A stretch of DNA of 64,000 nt from Nephromyces sp. MM_2019 (taxonomy: Eukaryota > Apicomplexa > Aconoidasida > Nephromycida): NCBI GenBank assembly GCA_015657535.1, contig JADHZB010000563.1:1-64000 (forward strand). The letters run 5' to 3'. The stretch's first letter is position 1. Each line of letters starts with the position of its first letter. Of this stretch, positions 21,865 to 34,543 are shown one piece after another. Under the pieces are notes generated by a model. The model worked only from the letters and a program-made list of their open reading frames with translations. It had not been told where the DNA came from and did no database searches. The translations under genes and the position numbers were made by a program.

Positions 21865-24578
21865 TTATGCTCCCTTCACCATTTCAAGACCCTTGCCACG
21901 AGAGAAATCAGGGTCAATATAAACAGTTTGATTTTCGATACCAGCAAGATTCTTTCCTCGTACAATTTTAAAATACCCATCACGGCCCCAATTTTTCCCC
22001 CATGTGTTTCTCACAACCCAGTACTTTTGAGTCTCACCTTCGAGTATATGTATAGAATATTTATTCATTTATTTTTTATGTTTCTCACATTTAGCAAAAT
22101 ACCATTAGAGAGTTTCTGTTCACCCCATCCTACAATGGCAACTGCATGGTTAGTATATTCCCATCCTGACAATCTTGAGTTACACCCTACAGGATCATCA
22201 CAAACTCTTCCATGGTTAGGCTTAACTTCATCGTATACTCCCTCAGAATATGACAATAGCGAAGGCGGGGCATCTAACGCTGCAACCAGTGGGCCGGAGT
22301 TATATATCTCTTCCATCATTAATTTCTCACCTTCGCACCCATTGCATTCGAAACACCCTCCAACATAACCATAGTCTTTCGCATACCTTAGGTTTTAAAA
22401 AATTTTCAATTTAGCACACAGGTAAAAATATAGATTAAACAAATAAACTTATTAAAAAGCAAAAGTATAAAACCAAATGGAACTCGACAGTCGTACCATC
22501 TTTGATTTGACATACAAACAGATTGTTGCTCCCCTTCCCCAGACTCTAATAAGCTTAATGTTTTATCATTTTCCTTAATCTTACACTCTTGGTTGTGAGA
22601 CGCTTGATAGCCCATACACTCATTTGCGGGAATACCTGTAATGAAAATAAATCATTGTAAAAGATTTTTTAAACCCTACGATTCTTTTATTACCTATCTC
22701 ATAGGCATGTTTGGCTACCAAAAAGGGATACCCACCATTACAACCTTGGTTATAGAATGAACACGATAGAACAGATTGTGGTGAAAGATTGGAGTTTTCT
22801 AGTTCAAAAAATGATGATTCCTTTTCATTCTGTTTTCGGGATTCTATTTCAAAGCGATGTTGTAACACATAAGTACTTGCCATTGCATAACACGAGCCAC
22901 ATGATCCCTGAATAAGCAACACTATTACAAAAAATTTCCTTGAAAATCTACGTATATTCATACTTGGTCTGAGACATCCGGCACATTGAAATTCTTTAAT
23001 AGATCAGGTCTCAAATATGGATCTCCCCAGGAAAATTCGTTAGGTATTGTAGGGGTTACTTTATGTTGACTAATCTCCAGCAATTGAGTTTCGATTTTCG
23101 ACAAACCATGAACTTTTGGACCTTCTATAACCCATAATCACAAAGCCATAGAGCAAATTTTAGTTAAGATAAAAAAATTTATTATTTTGAACATAATGAT
23201 TTTGAAAGCATGTTTCCCTAAAATCCTACTAAAACTAGCTTAAATCATGTTCATACCATACCTTTTTCGCAAGAACAGGCATGTTTAGTCACTGGTGAAC
23301 TTGATGACATTTGTTCAATTTCAGCAAATGAAAAGTATGGCGTACTTGGATTGTCTTGAATTTATATAGTTATTAAGTGTTATATCATTCACGTTTTCAA
23401 AACACATAATACTAGCTTTACCATCAAATCTCCAAATTCGGCGCTGAGGGCTAAAGCGATTTAAAATATCTTCGGGAGCTAAATCTTTAAAGTGTGCATA
23501 TTCCCGTGCATTCCAATTTCTGTCAGCAAGGCTATTGTGCTTGTCTATAAATTCTTTACTCATAATATAAGAAAGCTCCTGGTGTCCATTATCATTTATT
23601 TTAATAAAGTTAGACTGTAAAGTGGTAGGGTCTTTCGATTTCTCAGCATAGAAGCACCCAGTCTTGAAATTATTTTCTCCATCATCCTTTTTGTAATACC
23701 AACCTAGAATAAAATTAATCAAACCTAATGACTTCAACAAAATAGCTTAACTCTCTTTGCATTACCAATATGCGTTGCACTCGGATCGGTTGAATAGCAC
23801 TCACTCACTCCAGTGGGTGGCACACTATCCCCATCGTGAGATCCACATGAATCCTTTTTATTGTATTTATAAAATGCTGTATACTTCGATTTGCCAACTC
23901 TTAATTCGAATCCTAATTTATAAAATCAAACTTCAATGAATATTATCAAACTGTTTAATCTTTATTTACTACCTTCATCATAAATTGGGGTCCAATAACC
24001 CACAGTGCTCTTGCTATCACTTTCTATTGCTGCTAAAGACTGCCATTTGGCTCTATGAGGCTTAGAGCTTGATTCTTTATTTATTTTAAAAGGATATGGA
24101 GAATCACTTAGAGTTATCTTTAGCTTATCTTTAACCCCTTTTAGTACGATTTACTTTTTATCTTTAACACGAGTGTATAATTAAAAACATACGTTCAAAC
24201 TAACCCCCTAATTTCCTTTCTATAAATGATTTATAATCGGCTAACTCGGGGCTCAAATTAACAGTGTTTCTATTTGGCATACTTGAGCCACATAGACTAG
24301 TCGCACCATCCTTTTGTTCGCTCAGATATATGGTCCTTTAAATTTCAATCCATAAAACATAAGCGGGTTACTAGGCTGATTTACTTATGCTAATTCAACT
24401 TTATTAATTATATCGATTAAGTCAATAATCTATAATTACTAAGTAAACTTGCTTACCAATCTCCCTTAACATCTTTTATAAGAGCATGAATGGGTAAATC
24501 AGCTTCTCCGAGATATGAAAAGAACGATATAGTAAAAAATAATAAGGTCAAAATACACAAATTGCTCAATTTTATCAT
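21865..24578 (-). CDS. Dipeptidyl peptidase I (cathepsin C / DPAP-like)
   Basis: Eleven exons: 24578-24457, 24335-24205, 24137-23973, 23912-23766, 23703-23422, 23354-23262, 23124-22964, 22907-22694, 22635-22497, 22386-22103, 22037-21865; 636 residues. This papain-family exopeptidase removes N-terminal dipeptides. A signal peptide (about 1-24) is followed by an exclusion domain ([26 protein letters not shown]), a pro-region, then the catalytic core. The nucleophile is in [10 protein letters not shown] (Cys373), the His in [12 protein letters not shown] and the Asn in RNTWGKNWG. The junction between exons 9 and 10 rebuilds [12 protein letters not shown], and the C-terminus has IDPDFSRG; both recall apicomplexan DPAPs rather than animal cathepsin C. 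Likely secreted or vacuolar. Human cathepsin C has 463 residues; the excess is in the exclusion and pro regions. Confidence 0.92.
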
Positions 24579-26160
24579 TGTGAATTAGAATTTTTGTTAT
24601 GAACTTTTCAAATCTAGTTCCAAACTTTCATCTTGCAAAGATCATAGCTATATATTCTCTAGCTACAAACAATTTTAGCTAATTGCACCTCATGTATTAT
24701 TAATGCCTTGTTGAAATATTTGCAGCAAACAGTTATTAAATATCTATAATGCAAAGTTGTTTTGAATATTATAATTTTTTAAAATTGATTTTGGATAAAA
24801 CTCTTGTACATTTTGATAATCTAAAAAGTCATGTTAAAATGATTTAAGCAAATTTTAAAATCGTGCAAATGTATCAAGCTTAATTTATATATTTGATTTC
24901 TCGAATACTACAGAAATATTTTTGTGAATATATTAAAGATTTTTTATTTTGAATTTTATTTAGATTGATTTTATTAGAAAGAAAAACAACTCATAAATGT
25001 TATTTAAGTGGAGATCGTGATTTATTATATAATCGAGAATCATACAAATTACATATGTGATAAATCTAGTACGGGTAGTTTAGCTTCAAATAGCTAAATA
25101 TAGCTAGCTTATAAGTATTTTTATAAATTTTTGAAAGTGTTTCTACAATTGGTGAGCTTAATCTCACTAGCAAGAATGATAGAATAAATTCTGACTGGGC
25201 CTTTTATAATGCAAATGGTAGAAATCAATGGTGTTTACTATGCTCGAGAATTTTATTCCTATTAATTATTTAATATGGGGTTGAGTAATTTTTAGAAATA
25301 TCAAATATCTCAGGTTTATAAATGGTACCTATAATAATAAATTTTATTTTATAAGTATGAAAAAATTAACACTGCTAACACCGAGAGTCAAATTGGTGAA
25401 TTTTAAAGATAAATTGTTACATTGCAGTGTTTTAATATGCTTATATGGCGGAGCAAAGAAGGTTAAAAAGTTTTGGTTGATAGATGTGTTAAAGGTGCAC
25501 TTTATTACCAATTACTTGCTAACTGTATTTTTTTACAATTATTTTTTAAACGTGAAGATTGTGTTGCATTATTCAAAAGGCCACGAGGTAAAAGGCAGAC
25601 TGCCAAGAAACTGATTATTTACCTGAAACATTCAAAACTAGCTAGCGTGTTTCAGTCAAAGTTTTGATCAGGGGTATAGGCACAACTGTTAAACCAATTA
25701 TGTTTCAAAATCAGGATTGCGACCTATTATTACAAATCCTAAATTTTTAATTGATTCACAATAGTAGTGATTATATTATTTCCATTCGAAAAGTTCAGTT
25801 TGTCAATTCCAAAGTGATTTTCATGTCCGACTAAGTATTCACCTCAGTAATTAATTATGATAATAAAATGTTTTATTTTTGAATTTGTGTTATATTTGTA
25901 CTGAGTAGAACTAAACTTAGAACATTTAGATAATAAAACACGAGGCATACAATTATGCTCTATGCAACTTAATGACATGGAATCTAAGGATAACTCTAGA
26001 AAATTACTATGTGTAAAAAAAAAGATCTTGTTTGGAGCTGTTTCAGTAGTTATGATTGGGAATTAAAATTTTCTAGAGAAGCCTAAATTAATAAAAAATG
26101 ATAACTTGTAAATTATAACTAACAGTTTGTATTCTTTGAACCAGATATATAGGAAAACTG
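24579..26160. other. Intergenic, weak ORFs only
   Basis: A plus-strand open stretch of about 300 bases (25357-25667) has a good ATG context at about 25446, but it needs a frame change to join the longer basic frame after it. I could not close a splice model and do not call it a gene. Confidence 0.35.
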
Positions 26161-26524
26161 ATGAGGCAGCATATGGAGTTAACGGCTATAATCGATAATA
26201 TTTTTGCTCTAATAGAAATACAAACTCACTTAAAGCAGATGAAGCAGAAGGAAATGTAAAATTAGAACTCGATTTCTCTAAACAATATTTTATGAGCCAA
26301 CCAACTCATTCTAAAATAAAATACAGATTATACTCTAACATGCATGACAAGCTCCCAGGCTTCAATTACTCAAAGGTAAAAGATCAGATATACGTTTGCT
26401 GGAATAGTGTGATTTAACATCAGCATTACCACAATTTTTAAAATTCTCGATATCCCATTCCACATCACTAGTCAACATTAGTATTTTTTAATACTTTGCT
26501 AAACTTACACAGAGCTTCACCTAG
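26161..26524 (+). CDS. Possible small three-exon gene, unknown product
   Basis: The middle exon (26216-26375) is 160 bases open, hydrophilic and ends at a good donor (AAG|GTAAAA). A 17-base first exon with ATG at 26161 (donor GTTAAC) and a short last exon at 26513-26524 close in phase to give 62 residues. I recognise no family. The middle exon is the part I trust; the other exons are guesses. Confidence 0.25.
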
Positions 26525-26665
26525 CGCTCATAAATTAACCAATTAAAACCTCACACCCTAGTCACAATTAGCCAAAATTCCCAATTTTTTTTTTCAAACT
26601 CATATAAATGCGAGATACATACAAAATATGAAAACTCCGATCTGAAATTCTACACCTTAAGATCA

Positions 26666-26962
26666 ATGTCGTCCAATCAAAAGCTAGGATTTAAACTCCT
26701 TGTAAATGAGCCTTTTACCAATTTACCAACTAGGTTTTACTACAACTTTATGGAACCAGAAATTACAGAATGGCTTTTATGGCGAAATAATATTAGTACT
26801 GATGATTTTGCCAAACTTGTCCTAAATTTCACAATCAATATTATAGAATCTTATGAAGTTGAGTGCTCGGAGCTATTCGAGATACCTGAGGTTGAGTTTC
26901 ATCAAAGTTACTTAAATAACTTTGGAATTGGATACGAATACATTCGAAATTTTTTTTGGTAA
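26666..26962 (+). CDS. Hypothetical 98-residue acidic protein
   Basis: A complete ATG-to-TAA frame with no intron needed. The product is acidic and rich in Asn, Phe, Trp, Glu and Tyr (for example PEITEWLLW and GYEYIRNFFW). There is no signal peptide or membrane helix. I do not recognise it. Base composition is richer in G and C than its flanks, which supports coding. An acceptor-like TTAAG lies just before the ATG, so it might be the last exon of the small gene upstream, but the phases do not join. Confidence 0.4.
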   Translation: MSSNQKLGFKLLVNEPFTNLPTRFYYNFMEPEITEWLLWRNNISTDDFAKLVLNFTINIIESYEVECSELFEIPEVEFHQSYLNNFGIGYEYIRNFFW

Positions 26963-28102
26963 CTTCATAAAAATAACCCTTTAGTAAATAAAGTAAACCT
27001 TATTTCCCATGTTCCCCTATTAACAACTTGATTCAACAATCTCATAGACAAAAATATGGTGCCTCAGCACATATATCTATATATACTTTTAGCATGCACT
27101 TGCTCAACTTTTGAGAATCTTCAGAATTGACAATCCGATTATTTCAGAATTTTTATATATTGTCTCGTTGGGATTTACCGACTATTATTTTTGTATAAAT
27201 GGGGTAATAAGATATCAGGGTTTATTAACACTACTATTGAATACTCAAATCACATAGTTTTTCATTGTTTTTCATATGGATTCTAAGCATAGAATATTAT
27301 ATACTTTTAATCAGAGAAAATGCGCATATTTCTCAATGACTTGGAAGCTCTATATTTATTGTCAAATATTCTTTAATTACAACTCTATGCTTATCACAAC
27401 TAGCTTTTTTCACTCTTTTTATGAAGTTTGGATTGGTTTTATGATTGACTTATTTGGTGTATTTGGCTTTAGTTTACTACCAATTTTGAATAAGGGCGAT
27501 AACACTGATCAGAAAATTTTATCTTTTTACTCAAATGAATAAGTTTCTACTCGAGAATTTCACTGACACTTTTATTGAAAAAATAACTAGACTTGGAAAC
27601 CAACAAAATTTGCAATCTTAACGTTTTAGCTACCACTTGGTGCTTTTTTGTTTTTGTACCACGTAGTACTAATAAGTCGATTAGATTTTTAATTTCTTGA
27701 AAGCTTTTAAAAATTATTGCTTGAATAAATCTGTCGATTAAGCAAGTTTTAAACCTTACTTTATACTTTTTACATCATATTTTTCTTTTTAAGTTCAATT
27801 ACGACTTCAAAACCAAGTGAGCAATGAATAAATTTAAATAATATTGGTGCATTACTTTAATAATAGACTTTGAATTTAAAAATCTTTACGTCTTAGTTAT
27901 TACTTGCAAAGAATTCGTTTAGGAAACATAATTTCCAACTCAAGTTAAAATAAAAAAACATCAAGCCAAAGTATGCTCAAACTATGGGAAACAATACATA
28001 GATAGTATCTCAAGTTTTGGGTAAGGCATTCATTGTTCAGAATTTATTATAAGATAGCAAGAAGTTAAGAACATTTTGAAATAGCTACAAAGGCCCAATA
28101 AT
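26963..28102. other. Intergenic; one hydrophobic ORF of doubtful status
   Basis: An 88-codon ATG frame at 27276-27542 encodes a Phe- and Tyr-rich product with two hydrophobic stretches. No family match, and its composition resembles random AT-rich sequence. Nothing else seen. Confidence 0.3.
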
Positions 28103-30274
28103 TTAAATCCTTGCATCATAACTTTCTGCGATAATTTCGTCACGGCTACGGGTAGGAGCATCTTCTCGTTGAGATACAATACCTTGCTTTATTACTTGAC
28201 CCTTCCAGTCTGCCCAGGCGGAGACCTTTGAGTCATGACTATTATCAGTGTAAATTTTAGTAGAGCCCGTATCCATTCTCCCTAAGAAATCAGCGTGCTT
28301 ACCCATGATTTCTTCATTTATTTGAAAAGCAGTGTCTTGCTCAGAAATTGGCGTGTATTCTGGGAGGCTTGCTTTTTTTTTTTTGTCTATAATAGGACTG
28401 GTTGTGGACAGAAAAGAAGTATTTCCTTTACTAAATTCAAGGCTATCTCTTTCATATTCAGGACCGCTATCTGAATCACTAGATGATGATGAAATAAAGG
28501 ATGAGGATGAGTAGGAACCTTCGCTTTGATCTGAGTTGAATCTCCTTCCAGTTATATCAATTAATGCACTGTCTGAATCTCTGGTTTGAAAGATAGGTGA
28601 TTTCTCATTCAAGTTTGGTGATTGAGTAATAGTTTGTCTTTTTGTAGTATTTGCCAGCATTTCAATATTTTCCCGAATCATCTGATTTACGTAAAGTTGT
28701 ATTCTTTTTTGTTTTTCAATAGATAATAATTCTGGGTCAATACTGAAACTGGTATCTGAAGCATATTTTTCAGCTAAGATTCCCAGATCGTCTTGAATTA
28801 GTTCCAATGCTGCTAGCCTTTGGTTAGGAGCTAATCTTGATAAGTTTTGTAAAAGTGTCTTTTTCTGATTGTTGTTCAAGCTTTTATCATTAACACCAAT
28901 TTTTTGTTCTGGTGGGGGTTTAGGTACAATCCCTTCATTAGGGATCTGATAGTCCTTTGTAACATCTCCTGGATGTGATAAGCCAGGTTCTTTATGTGGT
29001 GGATCTAAGCCTTTGACTGGTTTGCCGCGTCTCGTGAGTTTAATCTTCGGTGGATTTTCAATTTCATTGATTTTATTTACCTTTTTGTGATCAGAATGCG
29101 GAGGTTGGGTGTGGCCAGGATATATAGGCGGGTTAAATTTATCATGAGATGCTGGCCCTGTATTTTTATAGGGGTTAAAAGGCTTTGTGGTTGCTGGACC
29201 AGGTGGTTGTGTGTTATTAGGTTGACGATTGAACCTCCCATATATCGAAATTTCAGGTAAGTTATGAATCATGGCTTCGAAATCTTCTGCTAATTTCAGT
29301 GCATCATGCCATACTTGATTGGGGACAACATGATATTTGAAAGCATTGTAAAAAATTTGTCGTATATCCTGTTGCCATTCGTATGGTGATCTGTAGGTGC
29401 CTTTGCTGAGTTTGCTTTCAATTGTTTTGAGATCCATTGGATGAGTAATAACTGTAAGATAATCTGGCACCCCATCCCTTTCTGGGATTACAGGCATCAG
29501 AAACCAGCTAGATTCCTCTCTTTTTTTTAGTTCCTCTGATATTCTTTTGCATGTGGTGGTCCAGATCTGGGTAGGAACAACTAATTTTGAGGCTTGAGAT
29601 TCTGGATCTGAGATAAAATTGTAAATGAACAAAAAATTGTACGGATGTAAATATGTTAATTAATGCTATCTGGCAATCTCGAGTTTAATCAATACCTTTT
29701 CCTTGAGTAATTGATATCACTGGCCCACTGATTTGAGGATTATTCCCAGTGTTTCCGTCATCATTTATAGTATCTTTAGTGTTTTCGTGATTGATTTTTG
29801 TGCTTGGTAGTCCTTTAAATTCTCTTGTATTTTTGAGTAGTGTGTCAGTTAAAGAATTTGAATTACTAGTTCCAGTTTCTATGTTTTTTGTCTGATATAT
29901 ATAATAAACATTGTCTAGCTATATTGATTTTTAATTGTTAATTCATTAAGACTAACCTGCTCTTTAGCTAAATTAAATTTTGGTGGCTTTTTTGTGCGGT
30001 GAAATTTATCTTTCTTGGTAGTTATTTTATTTGAATTCTCTTTGAGATTGTTAGTTTGCCCAATTTTTGGGTTAACCAGGGTTCCTGGTCTAGAAGTTGG
30101 TTTTTTACAGGGGGGTTGAGTGGCAGTTTTTTCATCGACGGGGACAAAGCGGAAGTCTGGTGATATCTGATTTTGTAGTATAGATAATTCATCAAATGTG
30201 AGAGAAATTTCTCCACGAAAGCATTGGGCTCCATGATGCTCATGAAAGAGGTTAAGCCTTCCTACTTCTCCCAT
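28103..30274 (-). CDS. Bromodomain + NET-domain (BET/GTE-like) protein
   Basis: Exons 30274-29957, 29891-29696 and 29607-28103 give 672 residues. One bromodomain lies at about 180-300: helix Z, a PVIPE shelf region, VPDYLTVITHPMDLKTIESKL, then IFYNAFKYH and a C helix ending in LAEDFEAMI. A Pro-rich linker follows, then a NET domain at about 415-490 (LLQNLSRLAPNQRLAALELI ... IDPELLSIEKQKRIQLYVNQ), a Ser/Asp-rich tract and a basic tail. Bromo plus NET is the layout of BET and plant GTE chromatin readers, expected in the nucleus. At the acetyl-lysine-binding Asn (the N of YN) this protein has His264 (29332-29330), so binding may be altered. The N-terminal 170 residues are basic and low in complexity. 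Confidence 0.88.
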
Positions 30275-32855
30275 GGTTATCTTTTAATAGATTTTATTAA
30301 GAAAAAGAATTATCTTGCATCAAAATCCTAATTATGCAAAAAGTGTATTAATTTTTAAGTTTGGGGTAGTATTTAAACAATTATAAAAATAATTTACATG
30401 GTCAACTGATTTTTCAATTCACTAAATTTTGTATGGTTGTTATTAATACTAATATTTTGTAAATATGATTCCTTCTAAATGTGGTCAAAGCTTATAGCCA
30501 GTGTAACCTTTATTTATAAATATCTTACCTGGGCCCAAAATGAAAGTAGTCAGCTGATTATTTTTATATAGTTTTATAGATGGATGAAGCCTATAAAAAG
30601 AGATTACTTAGCGCGTCTTCATGAGTGAGAATATGCTGCGATTAATATTCTCTAAATAGAAAGAAACTTATAAGTTCTCTAAGTACATTTGCCAATAGAG
30701 TATATGTGGAAGAGTTAATTTATAAGCAATTGGAGGTAGAGAGTTCAAAACAAAGCTTGAGGGATTGGATGGGCAGACTGGTCAAATTCAGAAAGAAAGC
30801 CTCAGAGAAATGAAAATAGGAATACAGTTTTGAGTACCAGGAGTAAAGATGTAATTGTGTGTCAGTGTGGGCAAATCTTACAAAATATTTAAGTCTTGCT
30901 TCGGCTCTATTCTGAGAATGTATTAGTGAGTTTGGGTTTAGAATCAATTTTTTGAAAGTAGAGAATAATTTTAAGCATTTTTCATGGTGGTGATTAAGTT
31001 TTTTAAATTTAGCTGATTGAAAAGGTTAATTTTGTAGCGAGTTTATTTTTCACAAAGTATTAAATAAAGCTTCTCATAAGCATGCAATATCTTTTACAAA
31101 TAAAGCGAGTGAGTTTTGAGTGTCTTTGTTAAGTGACCTGCCTAGAGTTGGATGTAGCTTGTTTGAAATAAAAATGTGTTATGATAAGTAACGTTATATA
31201 AACTAAAAGTGTACATTAAAAAGTATTTGATATTTTTACTTAGGACTACGAGGCCTCCGAGCATTTTATACCTTATCAGCCCAAATGACAAGTTGCCAAA
31301 GTGATGCTACTAGTGGTTTAATTAACCCAAGCCTTAAGGCAGTGTAATGCTTGTAGAGTCTCACTGCTATTAATATACTATAGGTGAAGTGAAAATTAAA
31401 CATAGCTCTACAGCTTAACTTTTGAGTTAAATAAACTTCAAAATCAAACAATCTACTCTGCTTTTTGATAACATTGCTACTAAAAAGCTCACTAGTAAAG
31501 TTCTCTCTGATTTTTAAGTGTTTAATTCGAATGCCAGTTTAGACTGGAGACTGGTGTTTAAATAATTTACATATAGCTTCTAACTAATTTAAATAAAATA
31601 ATTAATTACATAACTAATAAAACTTTGTTACATAATTCCTATTTAAATTATTTTTACTGAAGTCTTGTTACTAAGCAGAAGCAGACAATTCATATTAGAA
31701 CCCTTTCTAATCTATATGTTGTTGCTACTTTTAGGCTTGGCAGCTAATAGATATAAAACCAATTACTAAGGTAAATAGAATATTTATTTATCCATGCGAA
31801 TGACATTTTTTGACTTATGGGTGATTTCCATAGCTAAAATTTAGCTGATTAGGATTCATGCAAGGTTTCTATATTCTCAGATAATAATTGGACTTATTGT
31901 GTATTTAAAACTAGATTACACAGCTTACAATTTTAGCACATAATGACTGTATAGATAACAGTATTTCGAAAAAGATTCGCTAAAACAACAATTTAATGTG
32001 ATTTAAATTACTCACAAAAATGTTTATCTTTATTTAGTCTTGCGAATTTAGCTTATCTCATTACATATTATAATCTTAATTTAAGTTTTAAAATGTTAAA
32101 CTCAACTTAAATTATTCAAATAATAGCGGTTGTTGCTATTCTAATTAAAGGGATTAATTAAATGTTCATAAACTTCGGTTCGAATGGATTTTCTTTCTTT
32201 TAGATCTTTTATAAGTGTTTTTAATAAATAAATTAGTAAAGTATTAAATTAAGGCCTCAATTTTTTCTCCTGAACATAATTTAGTTTATTACTCTGGGTC
32301 AGGTAAATATTTGTTTTAACAACTTATGCAGTTTATAAAAGTTTCTTTGCGCTCTAATTGTTTGATTGTCCTTTTTGATTTTAGGGTTATCTTGGTAAAG
32401 TATTAGAGTTTTTGTTAAATAGCCCCATTTTAAATTCTTTTGAAGTTGAGCTTATAAATGTAATTTAACTTGACAAGAGCTGGTTTATTTTTGTGTTTAT
32501 TATATAATTGATTTTTTATTCAACGCATCATGTTGAAAATCAAATATATTAGATAAGTATAAAATTGGATTTATCAGTTCTTATTAAGATTTAAGTGAAA
32601 CAAAAGTTGAAAACGATTGTTATGAGTTGTAACTTACAAATTGGAAGTAAAAATTTTGCTTTACCTCAGTGTGATGATTAGAGAGAAATGATAAAGCCTA
32701 AATTCCCAAGCATATTTAACTTAAAATTCAAATAATATATTCTTAGCAAAATTTTAAATGAAAATTTATTGCTACTCAAAGGTGATAAAATTGTTACATA
32801 AAAGTGATGGAGTTAAGTTGTTTATACAATATATAAAGTTTTGAGATTGTATTTT
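30275..32855. other. Intergenic, nothing recognised
   Basis: 2.6 kb between the bromodomain gene start and the Rag GTPase 3' end. Minus-strand frames at 30720-30947 and 31266-31451 have no coding signs. Confidence 0.4.
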
Positions 32856-34543
32856 TTATCTAACAAGCCTGTTCAATGCGTCTTTAAATACTTTAATATT
32901 ATAATCTATTAAATATTGCCTATCAAAATTTTGTTCTCTGATAGTGCAGGCTAAAGCTACAAATTTGTCAATTTCTTTGAGGTATAAAATGTGTTCAGAT
33001 GTAAGACTTATGAGGCAACTTGGAGTGGGACCAAGAATAGATTGATTATCTGTTGTAGAAATATCCAGATCTAAATCTAACTTAGATTCTGATATAAAAG
33101 AAGTTAAACAACATAAAAGATCTAAAAAGTAAAGTGGTAGCAATGAACTTTTTTAAAAGACGTAAAATGCATAATGCATGTCGATAAAAATTATCGGCAT
33201 ATATTTTTAAGTAACAAATAAATAGATAAAAAGCAGTTTACTAATTATTATAAATAAATTATATATATAAATCACCTGAAGAAGAATTGCCATATATGCA
33301 GGATAATTCAACCATTACATCTATCATTTCTGAGCATAATTCGTAATTAAAAGGATCAAATGAAGATGAATCAGTTGCAATAAAGGCTTTCGTGTGAGTG
33401 TCCAATAAAAACGCTCGTTCCATTTTGCATTTAGCTACCAATGTATCTAAGAGTTGGTTATAGGCATATAGATTTTTAGTAAGATTTTGCATAACTCGAC
33501 TGAATGCTTCAAATATGGTGTGGTCATATATGCTTGTTGAGTAGAACATGACATCAGCATTTTTCACCTTTTCTTCGTCGAGGAAGGCCATGAGCTTATC
33601 ATGAATTGCTCTCTGGCATTCTGAGCGCACTTCATCAGTAGAGAATATATCACCATCAACTTTGTGAATAAATACCTGTGGATGAATAAGATTAAGTAAG
33701 TTGGGTTTTAAGAGTTTGTAAGTTGTATAAATAAAATCAATTGGCAATTAAGCTTTCAATATAAAATTCATGTATCCAGATATATCAACAATGGAGATGA
33801 TAATCGAAAATCACCTCAAATTTGACTTTGTGATTATATTTCCAAGCCCTTTTGAAAATATCTTTGGCCTGAGTTAAGTCTGTGCCTAAAGGGTCATTTT
33901 GAGCATCAACAATAAAAATAATCGAGGCAATGTTTTTGAAAAATTGTTCATCAACAGAGGTATCTACGTGACCAATTGTTGGGCGAGTATATGGTGTTCC
34001 AAGGATAGCCTCAGACAGAAAGTCATTTGAGGCGTTATTGCCTTCATAGTGTAGGGGAAAATTAGGGTTATTCGTGTCCTTGAATGTTCCACTTTTTGAA
34101 AGGGGCTCATTTGATGTGTATAAAGAAGTTGAGGAATGGGATGAAAAATATGGAATATTAACTCCATGGCTGTCTGGATTATAAGGTGAGTAGTGTAAGG
34201 GAGACGAAGAAGGTGGGCTCACATTTAAGAAATCTATAATGGTACATCGGAATAAAGGAGTATGACAAATAGAGTGTACACAGGTGCTGGAAGACGTAGG
34301 ATAGCTGAGCGTTTCGTGAGGAGAAGTTTTGTAAAACATGACATCAATGATGGATGTTTTCCCAGATTTAGGTGGGCCGCAAATGAGTATGTTAGGAGAT
34401 GAGTCGAAGAAATATTGCCTAGCTACATCTGATGAAAAGAATCTTTCCAATGAATTCTTGTTCTGCATAGTTGGGTAAACACCTTTGATGCTTTTGTTGG
34501 CTACAAATCCCGATGACTGTCCAAAATTATATGTTGAGGTCAT
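32856..34543 (-). CDS. RagC/D-type (Gtr2) GTPase
   Basis: Exons 34543-33815, 33675-33276 and 33088-32856 give 453 residues. Rag GTPases signal amino-acid state to TORC1 at lysosomes as A/B-C/D heterodimers. The P-loop GPPKSGKTS is at 56-64. IIFIVDAQNDP and the RagC-type HKVDG (after residue 243) follow. The roadblock-like C-terminal half carries MFYSTSIYDHTIFEAFSRV, AFLLDTHTKAFIATDSS, CSEMIDVMVELS and a final LIDYNIKVFKDAL helix. The HKVD form points to RagC/D rather than RagA/B. The G3 region reads IIDFLN where RagC has WDFPG, and about 100 Ser-, Pro- and Asn-rich residues are inserted between G3 and the next strand. Nucleotide hydrolysis may be affected. Confidence 0.87.

Noticed and set aside
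21928..22368. 146-codon plus-strand frame
   Set aside because: Antisense to the catalytic exons of the cathepsin C gene, whose residues explain the open frame.
25357..25667. Two overlapping plus-strand frames of 85 and 64 codons
   Set aside because: A good ATG context (atggcggagc) is followed by a stop after 11 codons unless the frame shifts. No intron model closes it.
31266..31451. 61-codon minus-strand frame
   Set aside because: No motif, AT-driven composition and isolated in an intergenic region.
32166..32200. ggttcgaatgg, a tRNA T-loop-like sequence
   Set aside because: No acceptor stem, D-arm or anticodon arm pairs around it.
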